Below, one piece after another: positions 8,884-17,312 of a stretch of DNA of 64,000 nt; the stretch's first letter is position 1; each line of letters begins with the position of its first letter. The notes under the pieces were generated by a model. It worked only from the letters and a program-made list of their open reading frames with translations, searched no databases and was not told where the DNA came from. The stretch comes from Candidatus Nitrosotalea bavarica. Lineage in GTDB: Archaea > Thermoproteota > Nitrososphaeria > Nitrososphaerales > Nitrosopumilaceae. The stretch is taken from assembly GCF_900167955.1 (NCBI RefSeq), contig NZ_FUYK01000007.1:81449-145448 (forward strand). The letters run 5' to 3'. A program made the translations under genes and the position numbers.

Positions 8884-9174
8884 GAAATCATTGTTGATAA
8901 GGAACAAGAAAAACAAATTTTAGAAGAAGATCTGTTCACAGGAATTTCAACAAAAGATATTGAAAAGTATTCCAACCTCTTTGATGTACCTCCTCCTGAA
9001 AACGATGAACAAGCGAGAAAACTTGCGTCAAATATTAAAAAATGGATTTCTGAGGGACGACCAAAAAAACAAGAACAACAAGTTGAGTTAAAAACTACAA
9101 AAGAAGAAATTGAAGAAATAGGTAATGAAAAGCCTAAGAAGAAGCACTCGTTATTTGGGTGGATGAAGAAATGA
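8831..9174 (+). pseudogene. Frame-displaced C-terminal tail of FtsY
   Basis: If one base is restored in the third repeat copy, the ftsY frame continues here without a stop to TGA at 9172-9174. The tail would contain two more EPKVELKP units, an acidic segment (EKQILEEDLFTGIS), the stretch FDVPPPENDEQARKL and a basic end KKKHSLFGWMKK that could be a membrane-binding helix. The argF ATG at 9171 overlaps this stop in an ATGA, which indicates that the full-length frame was the ancestral gene. Most FtsY proteins have extra sequence at the N-terminus, not here. Confidence 0.8.
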
Positions 9175-10085
9175 AAGTAAAAACAAAAGATCTACTTACA
9201 ATAAATGAGCTGAGTAAACACGAATTATTGGAAATAATAGAAAATGCCATCAAGCTAAAGAAAGATCTTAAAAAAGGAATTTCCAAACCACTGTTAAAAA
9301 ATAAAACACTTGCAATGATTTTTCAGAAACCATCCACTCGTACAAGAGTCAGCTTTGAAACTGGAATGTTCCAAATGGGTGGACATGCTCTTAATTTGTC
9401 TGCAGATGATCTCCAACTAAAAAGAGGTGAGACAATAGAAGATACAGCTAAGACACTCTCACGATATGTTGATTTGATAATGGCTAGGGTGTATTCGCAT
9501 GATGAAGTGGAAATATTGGCCAAAAATGCTACGGTGCCTGTGATAAATGGACTCTCTGACTCATTTCATCCATGTCAAATCTTGGCAGACCTTATGACAA
9601 TTAAAGAAAAAAAGAAAAAACTTAGCGGATTGAAAATTGCGTGGATCGGAGATGGAAATAATGTTTGTAATTCCATGATTTATGGATGTGCAAAAGTATC
9701 TATTGATATTAACATTGCAACTCCTAAAGGTTATGAACCAAATCTGAATATAATCAAAGAATCAAAAAAATTCATTGATATTCAGTTACTTGGTAATCCG
9801 GAACTGGCGGTAAAGAATGCTGATGTTGTGGTAACTGATACCTTTGTTTCAATTCATCATCAAGCAACGGATCGAGCAAAAGATTTTCTGCCATACTTTC
9901 AAGTAAACTCAAATTTAATGAAAAAAGCAAATCATGATGCAATTTTCTTGCATTGTCTTCCAGCAAAAAGAGGTCAGGAGGTTACAAGTGAAGTACTTGA
10001 TGGTCCACAATCCGTAATTTGGGATGAAGCAGAAAATAGACTTCATGCACAAAAGGCACTAATGGCTTTACTACTCCAAGTCTAA
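9171..10085 (+). CDS. argF: Ornithine carbamoyltransferase
   Basis: Makes citrulline from ornithine and carbamoyl phosphate in arginine synthesis. The 304 residues carry the carbamoyl-phosphate motif STRTR (55-59), the HPCQ motif (133-136) and the ornithine-binding HCLP (261-264). ATG at 9171 overlaps the stop of the frame-restored ftsY tail, the preferred start; a GTG at 9159 also exists. The motif usually read as DVW is DTF here (VTDTFVS), a modest deviation. The gene is placed between ftsY and the ribosomal operon with no other arginine genes nearby. Confidence 0.94.
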   Translation: MKVKTKDLLTINELSKHELLEIIENAIKLKKDLKKGISKPLLKNKTLAMIFQKPSTRTRVSFETGMFQMGGHALNLSADDLQLKRGETIEDTAKTLSRYVDLIMARVYSHDEVEILAKNATVPVINGLSDSFHPCQILADLMTIKEKKKKLSGLKIAWIGDGNNVCNSMIYGCAKVSIDINIATPKGYEPNLNIIKESKKFIDIQLLGNPELAVKNADVVVTDTFVSIHHQATDRAKDFLPYFQVNSNLMKKANHDAIFLHCLPAKRGQEVTSEVLDGPQSVIWDEAENRLHAQKALMALLLQV

Positions 10086-10134
10086 CGTTTATAAGAGCTT
10101 CACCAAAATTTTTTGTAAATAGGAATTAGTACAT

Positions 10135-10623
10135 ATGGCATATTCACAAATATTACGTAGATCTAGGGACGAGAAGACCAACTACAAAAAGAGAAGACAT
10201 CTCTTGATGGGTAGACGAGACTTTATCACAGTTCAAATATCAAACGAAAATACGCTGGTACAAATTCACAAGCCAGAAATGGCCGGTGATAAGGTTCTTT
10301 CATCAGCTCATTCCAGATCACTCATCAATAAGGGCTGGAAGGGATCAAGAAAGAGTATTCCAGCAGCATACCTGACTGGTTATCTGGCAGGTAAGAAAGC
10401 ACTTGCAAGTGGAGTCAAGAGTGCAGTACTTTATACTGGTACTAGAAAATATACCCAAAGAATTGCGGCAGCATTGAAAGGAATAATAGATGCTGGACTA
10501 GATGTACCCGCAGACGCAGAAACTTTTCCATCCGAAGAGAGGATTAGTGGTAAGCATCTTAAAGTTGCAAATGAGATTGATAAAGTAAGATCTGCAATTG
10601 ATAATGAGGTTAAATCCAAATGA
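10135..10623 (+). CDS. rpl18: Large-subunit ribosomal protein L18
   Basis: L18 binds 5S rRNA in the central protuberance. This 162-residue protein has the archaeal L18 features: basic N-terminus with KTNYKKRRHLLMGRRDFI and the conserved segments LINKGWKGSRKSIPAAYLTG and YTGTRKYTQRIAAALKG. It overlaps rps5 by 4 bases and begins the distal spc operon segment here. A TATA-like element is seen about 40 bases upstream, after argF. Confidence 0.96.
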   Translation: MAYSQILRRSRDEKTNYKKRRHLLMGRRDFITVQISNENTLVQIHKPEMAGDKVLSSAHSRSLINKGWKGSRKSIPAAYLTGYLAGKKALASGVKSAVLYTGTRKYTQRIAAALKGIIDAGLDVPADAETFPSEERISGKHLKVANEIDKVRSAIDNEVKSK

Positions 10624-11255
10624 GTAGAACAGAACAAAGATCAAGACCACCAAGAAGAGAACCAGAACAGGTATGGGTTCCAAGGACCAAACTGGGAACA
10701 CTAGTTGCAACTGAAAAGATTACTACGATGAAAGAAATTTATGAAAATGGTTATCGAATTCAAGAAGCTGGAATCATTAAAAAATTATTACCAGGAATTA
10801 AAACAGAAGTGATTGATGTTGGAATTGTTCAAAAACAAACAACCAACGGTGAATATACAAGATTTAAGGCACTTGTTGCAGCAGGTGATGAAAATGGTTG
10901 GTTAGGAATAGGCCAAGGAAAATCAAAACAAATGAGAATCGCAATTGAAAAAGCAACAAATCAAGCTTATCTTAATGTCAGTCCGGTAAAACTTGGTTGC
11001 GGAAGTTGGGAGTGTAGATGTGAACAACCACATTCAGTTCCATTCAAAATTAGGGGCCGAGGTGGAAGTGTCACAATAGAAGTTATTCCAGGACCAAGAG
11101 GTCTGGGACTTGTAGCGGGTGGAAATATTAGAAATCTTTTGAAATTAGCAGGTTTGAAGGATGCTTGGACAAAAAGTACAGGATCAACAAACACAATGAC
11201 ATCTACATCAAGAGCTGTTTTGGACTGTTTGAGACAAACGTTTAGTCAGGGTTGA
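10620..11255 (+). CDS. rps5: Small-subunit ribosomal protein S5
   Basis: S5 contributes to decoding accuracy. The protein (211 residues) has the N-terminal double-stranded-RNA-binding domain (about residues 55-120, LVAAGDENGWLGIGQGKSKQ) and the C-terminal domain with VIPGPRGLGLVAGG. Two Cys-containing motifs (LGCGSWECRCEQPH) are typical of archaeal S5. ATGA overlap with rpl18 and a near-overlap with rpl30 show tight operon packing. Confidence 0.97.
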   Translation: MSRTEQRSRPPRREPEQVWVPRTKLGTLVATEKITTMKEIYENGYRIQEAGIIKKLLPGIKTEVIDVGIVQKQTTNGEYTRFKALVAAGDENGWLGIGQGKSKQMRIAIEKATNQAYLNVSPVKLGCGSWECRCEQPHSVPFKIRGRGGSVTIEVIPGPRGLGLVAGGNIRNLLKLAGLKDAWTKSTGSTNTMTSTSRAVLDCLRQTFSQG

Positions 11256-11263
11256 ATGAAGAT

Positions 11264-11731
11264 ATGGGTAAAGCTTTCTTAATAGTCAGAATGAAAGGAA
11301 CGGTTAATGTTCCTTATTGGGCTGATACAACAATGGATCTTCTAAACTTAGACAAAAGATTCCGTGCCACGATAATTCCAGAAAAAGATAACACAAAAGG
11401 TATGCTTGACAAGATTAAACATTACGTCTCATGGCAGGAAATCGATGTACAAACCACCAAAGAGCTATTGGAGAAAAAGGCACGTAAGGGTGGTTATAAA
11501 AAAATTACTCCAGAAGACATGACAAAATTAGGATTCAAAAATACTGATGAGCTTGCAAAATCACTTGCCGAGGGAACTGCTACACTATCTAAATTAAAAC
11601 CACTTAAACCATGGTTTGCTTTATCGCCACCAAAACATGGATTCAAACGAAATACCAAAAAGATGTATGGAGAAGGGGGAGTCCTTGGTAGTCACAAAGA
11701 ACTCTTAGCACAAGTGAGGTTAATGATGTAA
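11264..11731 (+). CDS. rpl30: Large-subunit ribosomal protein L30
   Basis: Archaeal L30/L7e-type protein of 155 residues, starting MGKAFLIVRMKGTVNVPYW and containing the L30 fold plus the archaeal extension with LKPLKPWFALSPPKHGFK. I used the ATG at 11264; a TTG at 11252 overlaps the rps5 stop and could give four more residues. Gene order S5-L30-L15 is conserved. Confidence 0.94.
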   Translation: MGKAFLIVRMKGTVNVPYWADTTMDLLNLDKRFRATIIPEKDNTKGMLDKIKHYVSWQEIDVQTTKELLEKKARKGGYKKITPEDMTKLGFKNTDELAKSLAEGTATLSKLKPLKPWFALSPPKHGFKRNTKKMYGEGGVLGSHKELLAQVRLMM

Positions 11732-11732
11732 A

Positions 11733-12155
11733 ATGCCAACAAGATTGAGAAAGACAAGAAAATACAGAGGAAGTAGACACTGTGGTTGGGGACAGATTGG
11801 TCAACACAGAGCAAGTGGCCATAAGGGAGGACTTGGCCAATCAGGTTTGCATAAACATCATTTCATAAGAATGCTATTAACTGATCCAAAACATTTTGGT
11901 CATGATTCCACTCATCCACCACATCCAAATCTAGTTCGTAAATGGGCTAGTGTGAGAGATCTAGATGATATCTTTGCAAAATTTGGAAAACAGGAAGGCG
12001 GCAAGAAACTGATAGACCTTACTGAACTAGGCTATGATAAGCTGTTAGGAGGAGGACAGACTAAGAATGCTTATGTTGTTAAGGTGGAAAAATTCTCTGC
12101 TTCTGCCGAAGAAAAAATAAAACAATCTGGTGGAGAGGTGCAAGCAGTAGCGTGA
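11733..12155 (+). CDS. rpl15: Large-subunit ribosomal protein L15
   Basis: L15 is an assembly protein of the 50S subunit. The 140 residues start MPTRLRKTRKYRGSRHCGWG, with the Gly-rich GQIGQHRASGHKGGLGQSG stretch and a C-terminal globular part (DLTELGYDKLLGGGQ). One base separates it from the rpl30 stop, and its end overlaps the GTG start of secY. Confidence 0.96.
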   Translation: MPTRLRKTRKYRGSRHCGWGQIGQHRASGHKGGLGQSGLHKHHFIRMLLTDPKHFGHDSTHPPHPNLVRKWASVRDLDDIFAKFGKQEGGKKLIDLTELGYDKLLGGGQTKNAYVVKVEKFSASAEEKIKQSGGEVQAVA

Positions 12156-13591
12156 CAGCAGAAGAAGGTAAAGCCTCTGGCGGTTTTTTAAAAACTATTA
12201 TTTCAAAAGCTGAAGTCTACATTCCACAAGTACCAAAGCCAAAAAAGAAAATCCCATTGCAAGTACGTTTGATGTGGTGTGGAATAGTATTATTTATTTA
12301 CATGATTATGGGACAAACTCCTCTTTATGGAGCATCAACACCATCATTTGATTTTCTTGCATTTGCTAGAGTAATTTTTGCTTCACAACAAGGTACCTTG
12401 ATAGAACTTGGAATTGGACCTATTGTTACTGCTGGACTCTTAATGCAACTTCTAAAAGGTTCTGAGATATTCCATCTTGATTTTAAGAAACCAGAAGATA
12501 GAGAACTATATCAAACAGCTACCAAGATTGTCACTTACATAGTAATCATTGCCGAGTCATCACTGTATGGTATGGCAGTTTATGGACCCAGGATGCCAAA
12601 CCATGAAGCTATATTCATTCTGATTGGACAGTTAATCGGCGCATCTGTGATAATCATGCTGATGGATGAATTAGTACAAAAAGGATGGGGACTTGGAAGT
12701 GGAATTAGTTTGTTTATTGCTGCAGGTGTAGCTCAACAAGTAATTTGGAGTATATTCAGTCCAGTTCCTGCAGGAGATGGAGGTCCAGTAGGTGTATTTG
12801 CAAATATCATACATGGCGCGATTCATCATGATTTTACTAATCTATTCTTCCGGTCTAACCAATTGCCTGGCATATTTGGTTTATTAATAACAGCTGGAGT
12901 CTTGCTGATTCTTGTCTATACTCAGGGAATCAAGATAGAAATACCAATCGTATCCACAAAATATAGAGGATTCTCAGCTGTATATCCAATCAAGTTAATG
13001 TACGTCTCAAACATTCCAGTAATTTTGGCTTCTGCTCTTACTGCTAACGCAGTGTTTATGGGCCAAATCATGTGGGCCAACTTTAATCCACGAAATGCAA
13101 ATCCATTCCTGAATTTCTTAGGAATGTTTGATCCTACATCGCCATCCACTCCAACAGGTGGTATATTGTACTATGTTACAGCACCACGTGGTTTGGATAT
13201 TGTTGCATTAGATCCAATGAGAGCTGTTTTGTATATTTTATTTATGGTGGGAATCGTAGTTTTATTTGGTAGATTATGGATTGAGCTTGGAGGTCTTTCT
13301 GCAAAAAGCGCAGCCAAAAACCTACTTGATGCTGACGTACAAATTCCAGGTTTCAGACGTTCAAATCAACCAGTAGAAAATCTACTTCAAAAATACATTC
13401 CATCTGTTACTATAATCGGTTCTATCATACTTGGATTGTTAGCTGGTACTTCTGATGTGCTAGGAACATTTGGATCAGGGACAGGAATGTTGTTGACAGT
13501 TGATATTCTAATTAACTATTACAATTTACTTGTTCGAGAAAGAGTCGAAGAAGTAATGCCTTCACTGGGTGCATTACTTGGCAGAAAGTAA
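12152..13591 (+). CDS. secY: Protein translocase subunit SecY (Sec61 alpha)
   Basis: SecY is the channel for protein export and membrane insertion. The 479 residues contain the ten membrane segments and typical motifs: plug and second helix region with GIGPIVTAGLLMQLLKGSEI, GWGLGSGISLFIAAG, and the C-terminal RERVEEVMPSLGALLG. Start is GTG at 12152, overlapping rpl15 by 4 bases (GTGA). SecE is at 751 and FtsY at 7826, so most of the cotranslational export machinery is in this window. secG was not seen. Confidence 0.97.
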   Translation: MTAEEGKASGGFLKTIISKAEVYIPQVPKPKKKIPLQVRLMWCGIVLFIYMIMGQTPLYGASTPSFDFLAFARVIFASQQGTLIELGIGPIVTAGLLMQLLKGSEIFHLDFKKPEDRELYQTATKIVTYIVIIAESSLYGMAVYGPRMPNHEAIFILIGQLIGASVIIMLMDELVQKGWGLGSGISLFIAAGVAQQVIWSIFSPVPAGDGGPVGVFANIIHGAIHHDFTNLFFRSNQLPGIFGLLITAGVLLILVYTQGIKIEIPIVSTKYRGFSAVYPIKLMYVSNIPVILASALTANAVFMGQIMWANFNPRNANPFLNFLGMFDPTSPSTPTGGILYYVTAPRGLDIVALDPMRAVLYILFMVGIVVLFGRLWIELGGLSAKSAAKNLLDADVQIPGFRRSNQPVENLLQKYIPSVTIIGSIILGLLAGTSDVLGTFGSGTGMLLTVDILINYYNLLVRERVEEVMPSLGALLGRK

Positions 13592-14168
13592 TCGAATAAT
13601 AATTGTAGGAATTCCAGGCGTTGGAAAGACTACCGTTGTATCACGTGTAGTGGAATTATTAAAAGAGAAAAAAGTAAAAGTGAGCGTCTCAATTTTTGGA
13701 ACCGTGATGTTTGATGAAGCTAAAAAGAAAGGAGTTCAGAATAGAGATGATCTAAGAAAACTTTCAGTTAAAGAGCAAAGAGAATTACAATCTATGGCAG
13801 CAAGAACAATAGCTTCAATCGCTGACGATGTAGTGATTGTAGATACACATGCGTTCATTTCTACACAGGAAGGATTCTATCCTGGACTTCCACATAATGT
13901 TTTAGAGATACTCAATCCTGATAGTTTTATTATGATTACTGCAAGACCTGAAGAGATCTATAATCGTAGAATGACAGATACTACTAGAACTAGAGATATA
14001 GTATCAATTGATACAATAAAAAAAGAACTTGATGTTACAAGTGCAATGCTGTCTACCTGTTCAATACTTTGTGGTTCGCCAATTAAGATGGTTCTTAATA
14101 CAGAAGGTAAGGTTGATGAAGCGGCAAAAGGTATCCTAAGTGCAATGGGGTTTAACAATGGAACATAG
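13578..14168 (+). CDS. adkA: Archaeal adenylate kinase
   Basis: Interconverts AMP, ADP and ATP. The P-loop GIPGVGKTT is near the N-terminus, followed by the archaeal-type segments FGTVMFDEAKKKG and IVDTHAFISTQEGFYPGLP, and MITARPEEIYNRR. About 196 residues is normal for archaeal AdkA. The start is uncertain: TTG at 13578 or GTG at 13569, both inside the end of secY; no ATG precedes the P-loop. Position right after secY is conserved in archaea. Confidence 0.92.
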   Translation: MAESNRIIIVGIPGVGKTTVVSRVVELLKEKKVKVSVSIFGTVMFDEAKKKGVQNRDDLRKLSVKEQRELQSMAARTIASIADDVVIVDTHAFISTQEGFYPGLPHNVLEILNPDSFIMITARPEEIYNRRMTDTTRTRDIVSIDTIKKELDVTSAMLSTCSILCGSPIKMVLNTEGKVDEAAKGILSAMGFNNGT

Positions 14169-14790
14169 CATATTCTTTGATTTCATAAATACGATAGCAC
14201 TACAGATACCAGGTCTGAACAGGGGTCCTATGGGAAGCGCAAATCCGTTAGTAAAGGGAATGATCCCAGCTGCTTTAGGAATAATGTGTATTTCTATTGG
14301 TCTTAATCTGCTTAATGCTATGATAAAACGAAAGATGGTTGACCAAGATAAATTGAAAAGATTACTCAAAGAAACTAGAGCTTGGCAAAAGGAAAGAATG
14401 GCTGCATTCAAATCAAAAGATCAAGAAAAAACTGATGAGCTTAACAAGAAATCTGCATACATGAACAAGATGAATATGGAAGTTATGCAAATGAATATGA
14501 GACCAATGATGATTACTTTTCTTCCATTGATTCTTGTGTTCTATTTTGTACTTCCTCCACTATTTTCCTATACAGTGGCCATTGCACCAATATCGTTAAA
14601 CATCATACCTGGAGGATTTTTTGAATTAACTTGTACTGCCGCAAAAGTGGCAGCGTCTCAACTTCCTGGTAATCCCAACATATGTCATCATGTAAACGAC
14701 TTGTATTTCTGGGCGTGGTACTTCTTATCGTCTGCCTCCTTTAGTGGTATCATAATGAGAGTTACAAAAACTACAATGGATACAAGCTAA
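14158..14790 (+). CDS. EMC3/TMCO1-family (DUF106) membrane insertase homologue
   Basis: About 210 residues with one N-terminal membrane segment (about 35-55), a charged coiled-coil hairpin (KRLLKETRAWQKERMAAF, about 65-115, Lys/Met rich), then two or three further membrane segments. This is the plan of archaeal DUF106 proteins, related to Oxa1/YidC/Get1 insertases. The Met-rich stretch MNKMNMEVMQMNMRPMMI matches the substrate-binding surface of such insertases. ATG at 14158 overlaps adkA. The position behind secY-adkA is the conserved archaeal one and agrees with a role in membrane insertion. Confidence 0.88.
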   Translation: MEHSIFFDFINTIALQIPGLNRGPMGSANPLVKGMIPAALGIMCISIGLNLLNAMIKRKMVDQDKLKRLLKETRAWQKERMAAFKSKDQEKTDELNKKSAYMNKMNMEVMQMNMRPMMITFLPLILVFYFVLPPLFSYTVAIAPISLNIIPGGFFELTCTAAKVAASQLPGNPNICHHVNDLYFWAWYFLSSASFSGIIMRVTKTTMDTS

Positions 14791-14791
14791 A

Positions 14792-15376
14792 TTGCTTCGT
14801 TCAGTTATAATTTCTGGTCCACCAGCCATAGGAAAGACTACAATAGCAAAAGGATTGGGAGAAGAATTTGGCTTGAAATATCTTAGCGGCGGTGATGTAC
14901 TAAAAGAAATGGCCAAGGATCAAGGCTTTGAAACAGATAATGATGATTTTTGGGATACGGAAGAAGGAATGAGTTTTCTTAATATCAGAAAAGGAAATCC
15001 TGAATTTGATAAAAAAGTTGATGAAAAACTAAAAAAAATATTTCTAACTGAAGACGTAATCATAACAAGCTACACGTTACCGTGGTTAGTTAAAGACGGA
15101 ATAAAAATTTGGCTTGCGGGTTCTCATGAAAATAGTGCGAAAAGAATGACAATGCGTGATAGTATATCATTACAAGATGCACTTGGGATAGTAAAAAAGA
15201 GATATGATGAAAATAAAACATTATACAAGAAGCTTTATGGTTTTAATTTTGGAGAAGACCTTTCTGTCTTTAATAAAATAATAAACACAGATGATCTTGG
15301 ACCTGAACAAGTTCTTGAACAGGCAAAAAATGCAGTGAAATACTACTATGACACTCAAACAATTACAAAATCTTAG
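14792..15376 (+). CDS. cmk: Cytidylate kinase, archaeal type
   Basis: Phosphorylates CMP to CDP. The P-loop SGPPAIGKTTIAKGLGEEFG is at residues 8-27, followed by SGGDVLKEMA, and the family's archaeal C-terminal part with KRMTMRDSISLQDALG and KKRYDENKTLYKKLYG. 194 residues is typical. The start is TTG at 14792, one base after the preceding stop. Its end overlaps cbf5 by 29 bases. The genes for L34e and L14e that flank cmk in many other archaea are missing between these neighbours. Confidence 0.9.
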   Translation: MLRSVIISGPPAIGKTTIAKGLGEEFGLKYLSGGDVLKEMAKDQGFETDNDDFWDTEEGMSFLNIRKGNPEFDKKVDEKLKKIFLTEDVIITSYTLPWLVKDGIKIWLAGSHENSAKRMTMRDSISLQDALGIVKKRYDENKTLYKKLYGFNFGEDLSVFNKIINTDDLGPEQVLEQAKNAVKYYYDTQTITKS

Positions 15377-16346
15377 AGTAATAGACCAGGACATCACAAA
15401 TGATGCCCATGGTACGTATTATGACCAGAGATCAATAGAGCAGCTTCTCAACTATGGTTTTATTTTATTAGACAAGCCAAACGGTCCTACAAGTCATGAG
15501 ACAGTAGCATGGGTAAAGAAAATATTGCATGTTCCAAAAGCAGGTCATAGTGGAACACTTGACCCACAAGTATCTGGACTTTTACCAATAGGACTAGGAG
15601 AAGCAACAAAGGCGCTCATAGTTTTATTACTTGGCCCAAAAGAATATCATGCTCTTGGAAGGCTACATACCCTCCCACCAAAAGAAAAACTGGCCGATGT
15701 ACTCAAACAACTTACTGGTAAAATATTTCAAAAACCACCGCAGAGATCTGCCGTATCAAGACAAACCAGAATTAGGCATGTATATGAAATTGAAGTAATA
15801 GAGCAAAAGGAAAGATTACTACTTTTACGAATTTTATGTGAAGCGGGAACCTATGTAAGAAAAATTTTCTATGATGTGGGGGAGATTCTTGGTGAAGGTG
15901 CAACAATGATCGAACTTAGAAGAAGTAGAGTGGGACACTTTAACGAGGATTCTAATTTAGTAAAAATACACGACCTTGTTGATGCTTATGCTTTGTGGAA
16001 AGAAAATGGTGATGATAAAAAACTAAGAAGAATAATGATGCCAATAGAATTTACTCTAAGCGAGATAAAATCAGTTGTAATACGAGACTCTGCAGTAGAT
16101 GCTCTATGTCATGGAGCTCAACTTGCAATACCTGGTATTCTTGAAATATCTCCTGGGCTGAAGCGTGGAGATTTTGTTGCAATATATACACAAAAAGGAG
16201 AGGTTGTTGCTCTTGCAGAAGCAACTCTGAATGAAGATGAGATTGTTGAAAATACCAAAGGCTTTGCCTTTAAGATTAAGAGAATTATAATGGCTCCAAA
16301 CACATACCCGAAAAGTTGGAGAACAAAGCCAGTAGTTAACAATTAA
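15348..16346 (+). CDS. cbf5: H/ACA RNP pseudouridine synthase Cbf5 (TruB family)
   Basis: Catalytic subunit of H/ACA guide RNPs that modify rRNA and probably tRNA U55. The catalytic Asp72 is in the motif AGHSGTLDPQVSGLLPIGLG. The TruB fold covers about 35-240, with PPQRSAVSRQTRIRHVYEIE and GTYVRKIFYD, and a C-terminal PUA domain follows (about 245-320). ATG at 15348 lies inside the end of cmk. It closes the superoperon that starts at rpl18. Confidence 0.95.
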   Translation: MTLKQLQNLRVIDQDITNDAHGTYYDQRSIEQLLNYGFILLDKPNGPTSHETVAWVKKILHVPKAGHSGTLDPQVSGLLPIGLGEATKALIVLLLGPKEYHALGRLHTLPPKEKLADVLKQLTGKIFQKPPQRSAVSRQTRIRHVYEIEVIEQKERLLLLRILCEAGTYVRKIFYDVGEILGEGATMIELRRSRVGHFNEDSNLVKIHDLVDAYALWKENGDDKKLRRIMMPIEFTLSEIKSVVIRDSAVDALCHGAQLAIPGILEISPGLKRGDFVAIYTQKGEVVALAEATLNEDEIVENTKGFAFKIKRIIMAPNTYPKSWRTKPVVNN

Positions 16347-16371
16347 AAAGGAATCAAATCAAATTTTTCAA

Positions 16372-16821
16372 GTGATACCAAAAGGAGCTGCAATGTTTTT
16401 CTTAGTGGGGCTAGTAGCAGCTGGCTTTTTGGGATATTATCTTTCTCAAATTGCAAATCAGGTTCCAACTCTTGTATATAAAAACGGTCCATCTCTTACT
16501 GTCATTCCTGACAAAATCAACTATCATCTTGGAGAACCGGTTCGCATTAGAATAATAAATTCTGGAACAATACCTCTTACATTTTCTGATGCTTCTTTTG
16601 GATTAAAGATAACTAGGCTTGATGGAATTCTAGTCTATTCACCCTTATCTACACAGGTAGTTTCTAAACTAGATCCAAAAGAGGAGAAGACATTCATCTG
16701 GGATCAAACAAAATCTGATGGTGGAAAAGCATATCAGGGAAGATACAAGATAGTATCAAGTACAATTGAAGATGGAGGAGTCTCATTGAAAAAATTTGTT
16801 ACTATAAATCTATTAAAATAG
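16372..16821 (+). CDS. Membrane-anchored Ig-like protein, unknown function
   Basis: About 149 residues: an N-terminal membrane segment (about 7-27, AAMFFLVGLVAAGFLGYYL) followed by one outside beta-sandwich domain (about 40-149) with LGEPVRIRIINSGTIPLTFSD, resembling the intracellular proteinase inhibitor BsuPI fold often found in secreted proteins. Start GTG 16372 is preferred because a TATA-like element (16344-16351) lies about 25 bases ahead; an ATG at 16393 is the alternative. No function can be assigned. It stands between cbf5 and the arsenic cluster, convergent to the regulator. Confidence 0.7.
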   Translation: MIPKGAAMFFLVGLVAAGFLGYYLSQIANQVPTLVYKNGPSLTVIPDKINYHLGEPVRIRIINSGTIPLTFSDASFGLKITRLDGILVYSPLSTQVVSKLDPKEEKTFIWDQTKSDGGKAYQGRYKIVSSTIEDGGVSLKKFVTINLLK

Positions 16822-16859
16822 ACCTTTCTAAAATAAAAAACCTCAATTCCATACAATAT

Positions 16860-17240
16860 CTATTTTGATCTAGACCATTTTTTCATCCATTGTAAAAGAT
16901 TAATCATGGATTCAACAAGTTCCTGTCCTTTGTTAGTTAGCTTGTATTCCACCCTAGGAGGAATTTCATTATAAGATAATCTTTCCAGCACTCCACTTTT
17001 TTCAAGTTCTTTTAATCTAATAGCAAGAGTTTTACTACTAATTCCTTTCAAGGCCTGTTTGAATTCTTTATGGCGTACTGGTTCTGTTGTACAACACAAC
17101 GGGATTAGAATTTCAAGTGTACCTCTTTTGGTAATTATTTTTCTCAGCTTTGACGTTTCAGACATTAATGAGGAAGCATCATATCCTTCAAAGCTGCAAT
17201 TATCTTTAACCATTGGAAGTGATTTTCTTTTAGTTTCCAT
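16860..17240 (-). CDS. HxlR-type winged-helix regulator (putative arsenic sensor)
   Basis: 126 residues with an HxlR-type winged helix: ITKRGTLEILIPLCCTTEPV, recognition helix KGISSKTLAIRLKELEKSG, and wing ERLSYNEIPPRVEYKLTNKG. HxlR proteins usually sense through Cys; here a CysCys pair in helix 2 and a further Cys near position 15 (NCSFEG) could bind arsenite. It is divergent from the arsC-arsM-arsC-aqp genes, with a palindrome between them, the usual arrangement of a local repressor. That it senses arsenic is inferred from context only. Confidence 0.85.
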   Translation of the reverse strand: METKRKSLPMVKDNCSFEGYDASSLMSETSKLRKIITKRGTLEILIPLCCTTEPVRHKEFKQALKGISSKTLAIRLKELEKSGVLERLSYNEIPPRVEYKLTNKGQELVESMINLLQWMKKWSRSK

Positions 17241-17282
17241 CTTTACACTAACTGTAATTGTTTATCCTTTACAACTTAAATG

Positions 17283-17297
17283 GTTTACTGAATAAAC
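17283..17297. promoter_or_regulatory. Palindrome in the arsC/regulator divergent promoter
   Basis: The 15-base element GTTTACTGAATAAAC has perfect 5-base arms around a 5-base centre. It lies 15-30 bases before the arsC start at 17313, where the TATA box of a leaderless archaeal transcript is expected, and 43-57 bases ahead of the divergent regulator. A repressor bound here would block TBP. The role as operator is inferred. Confidence 0.5.
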
Positions 17298-17312
17298 TAA
17301 TACAAGATATAC

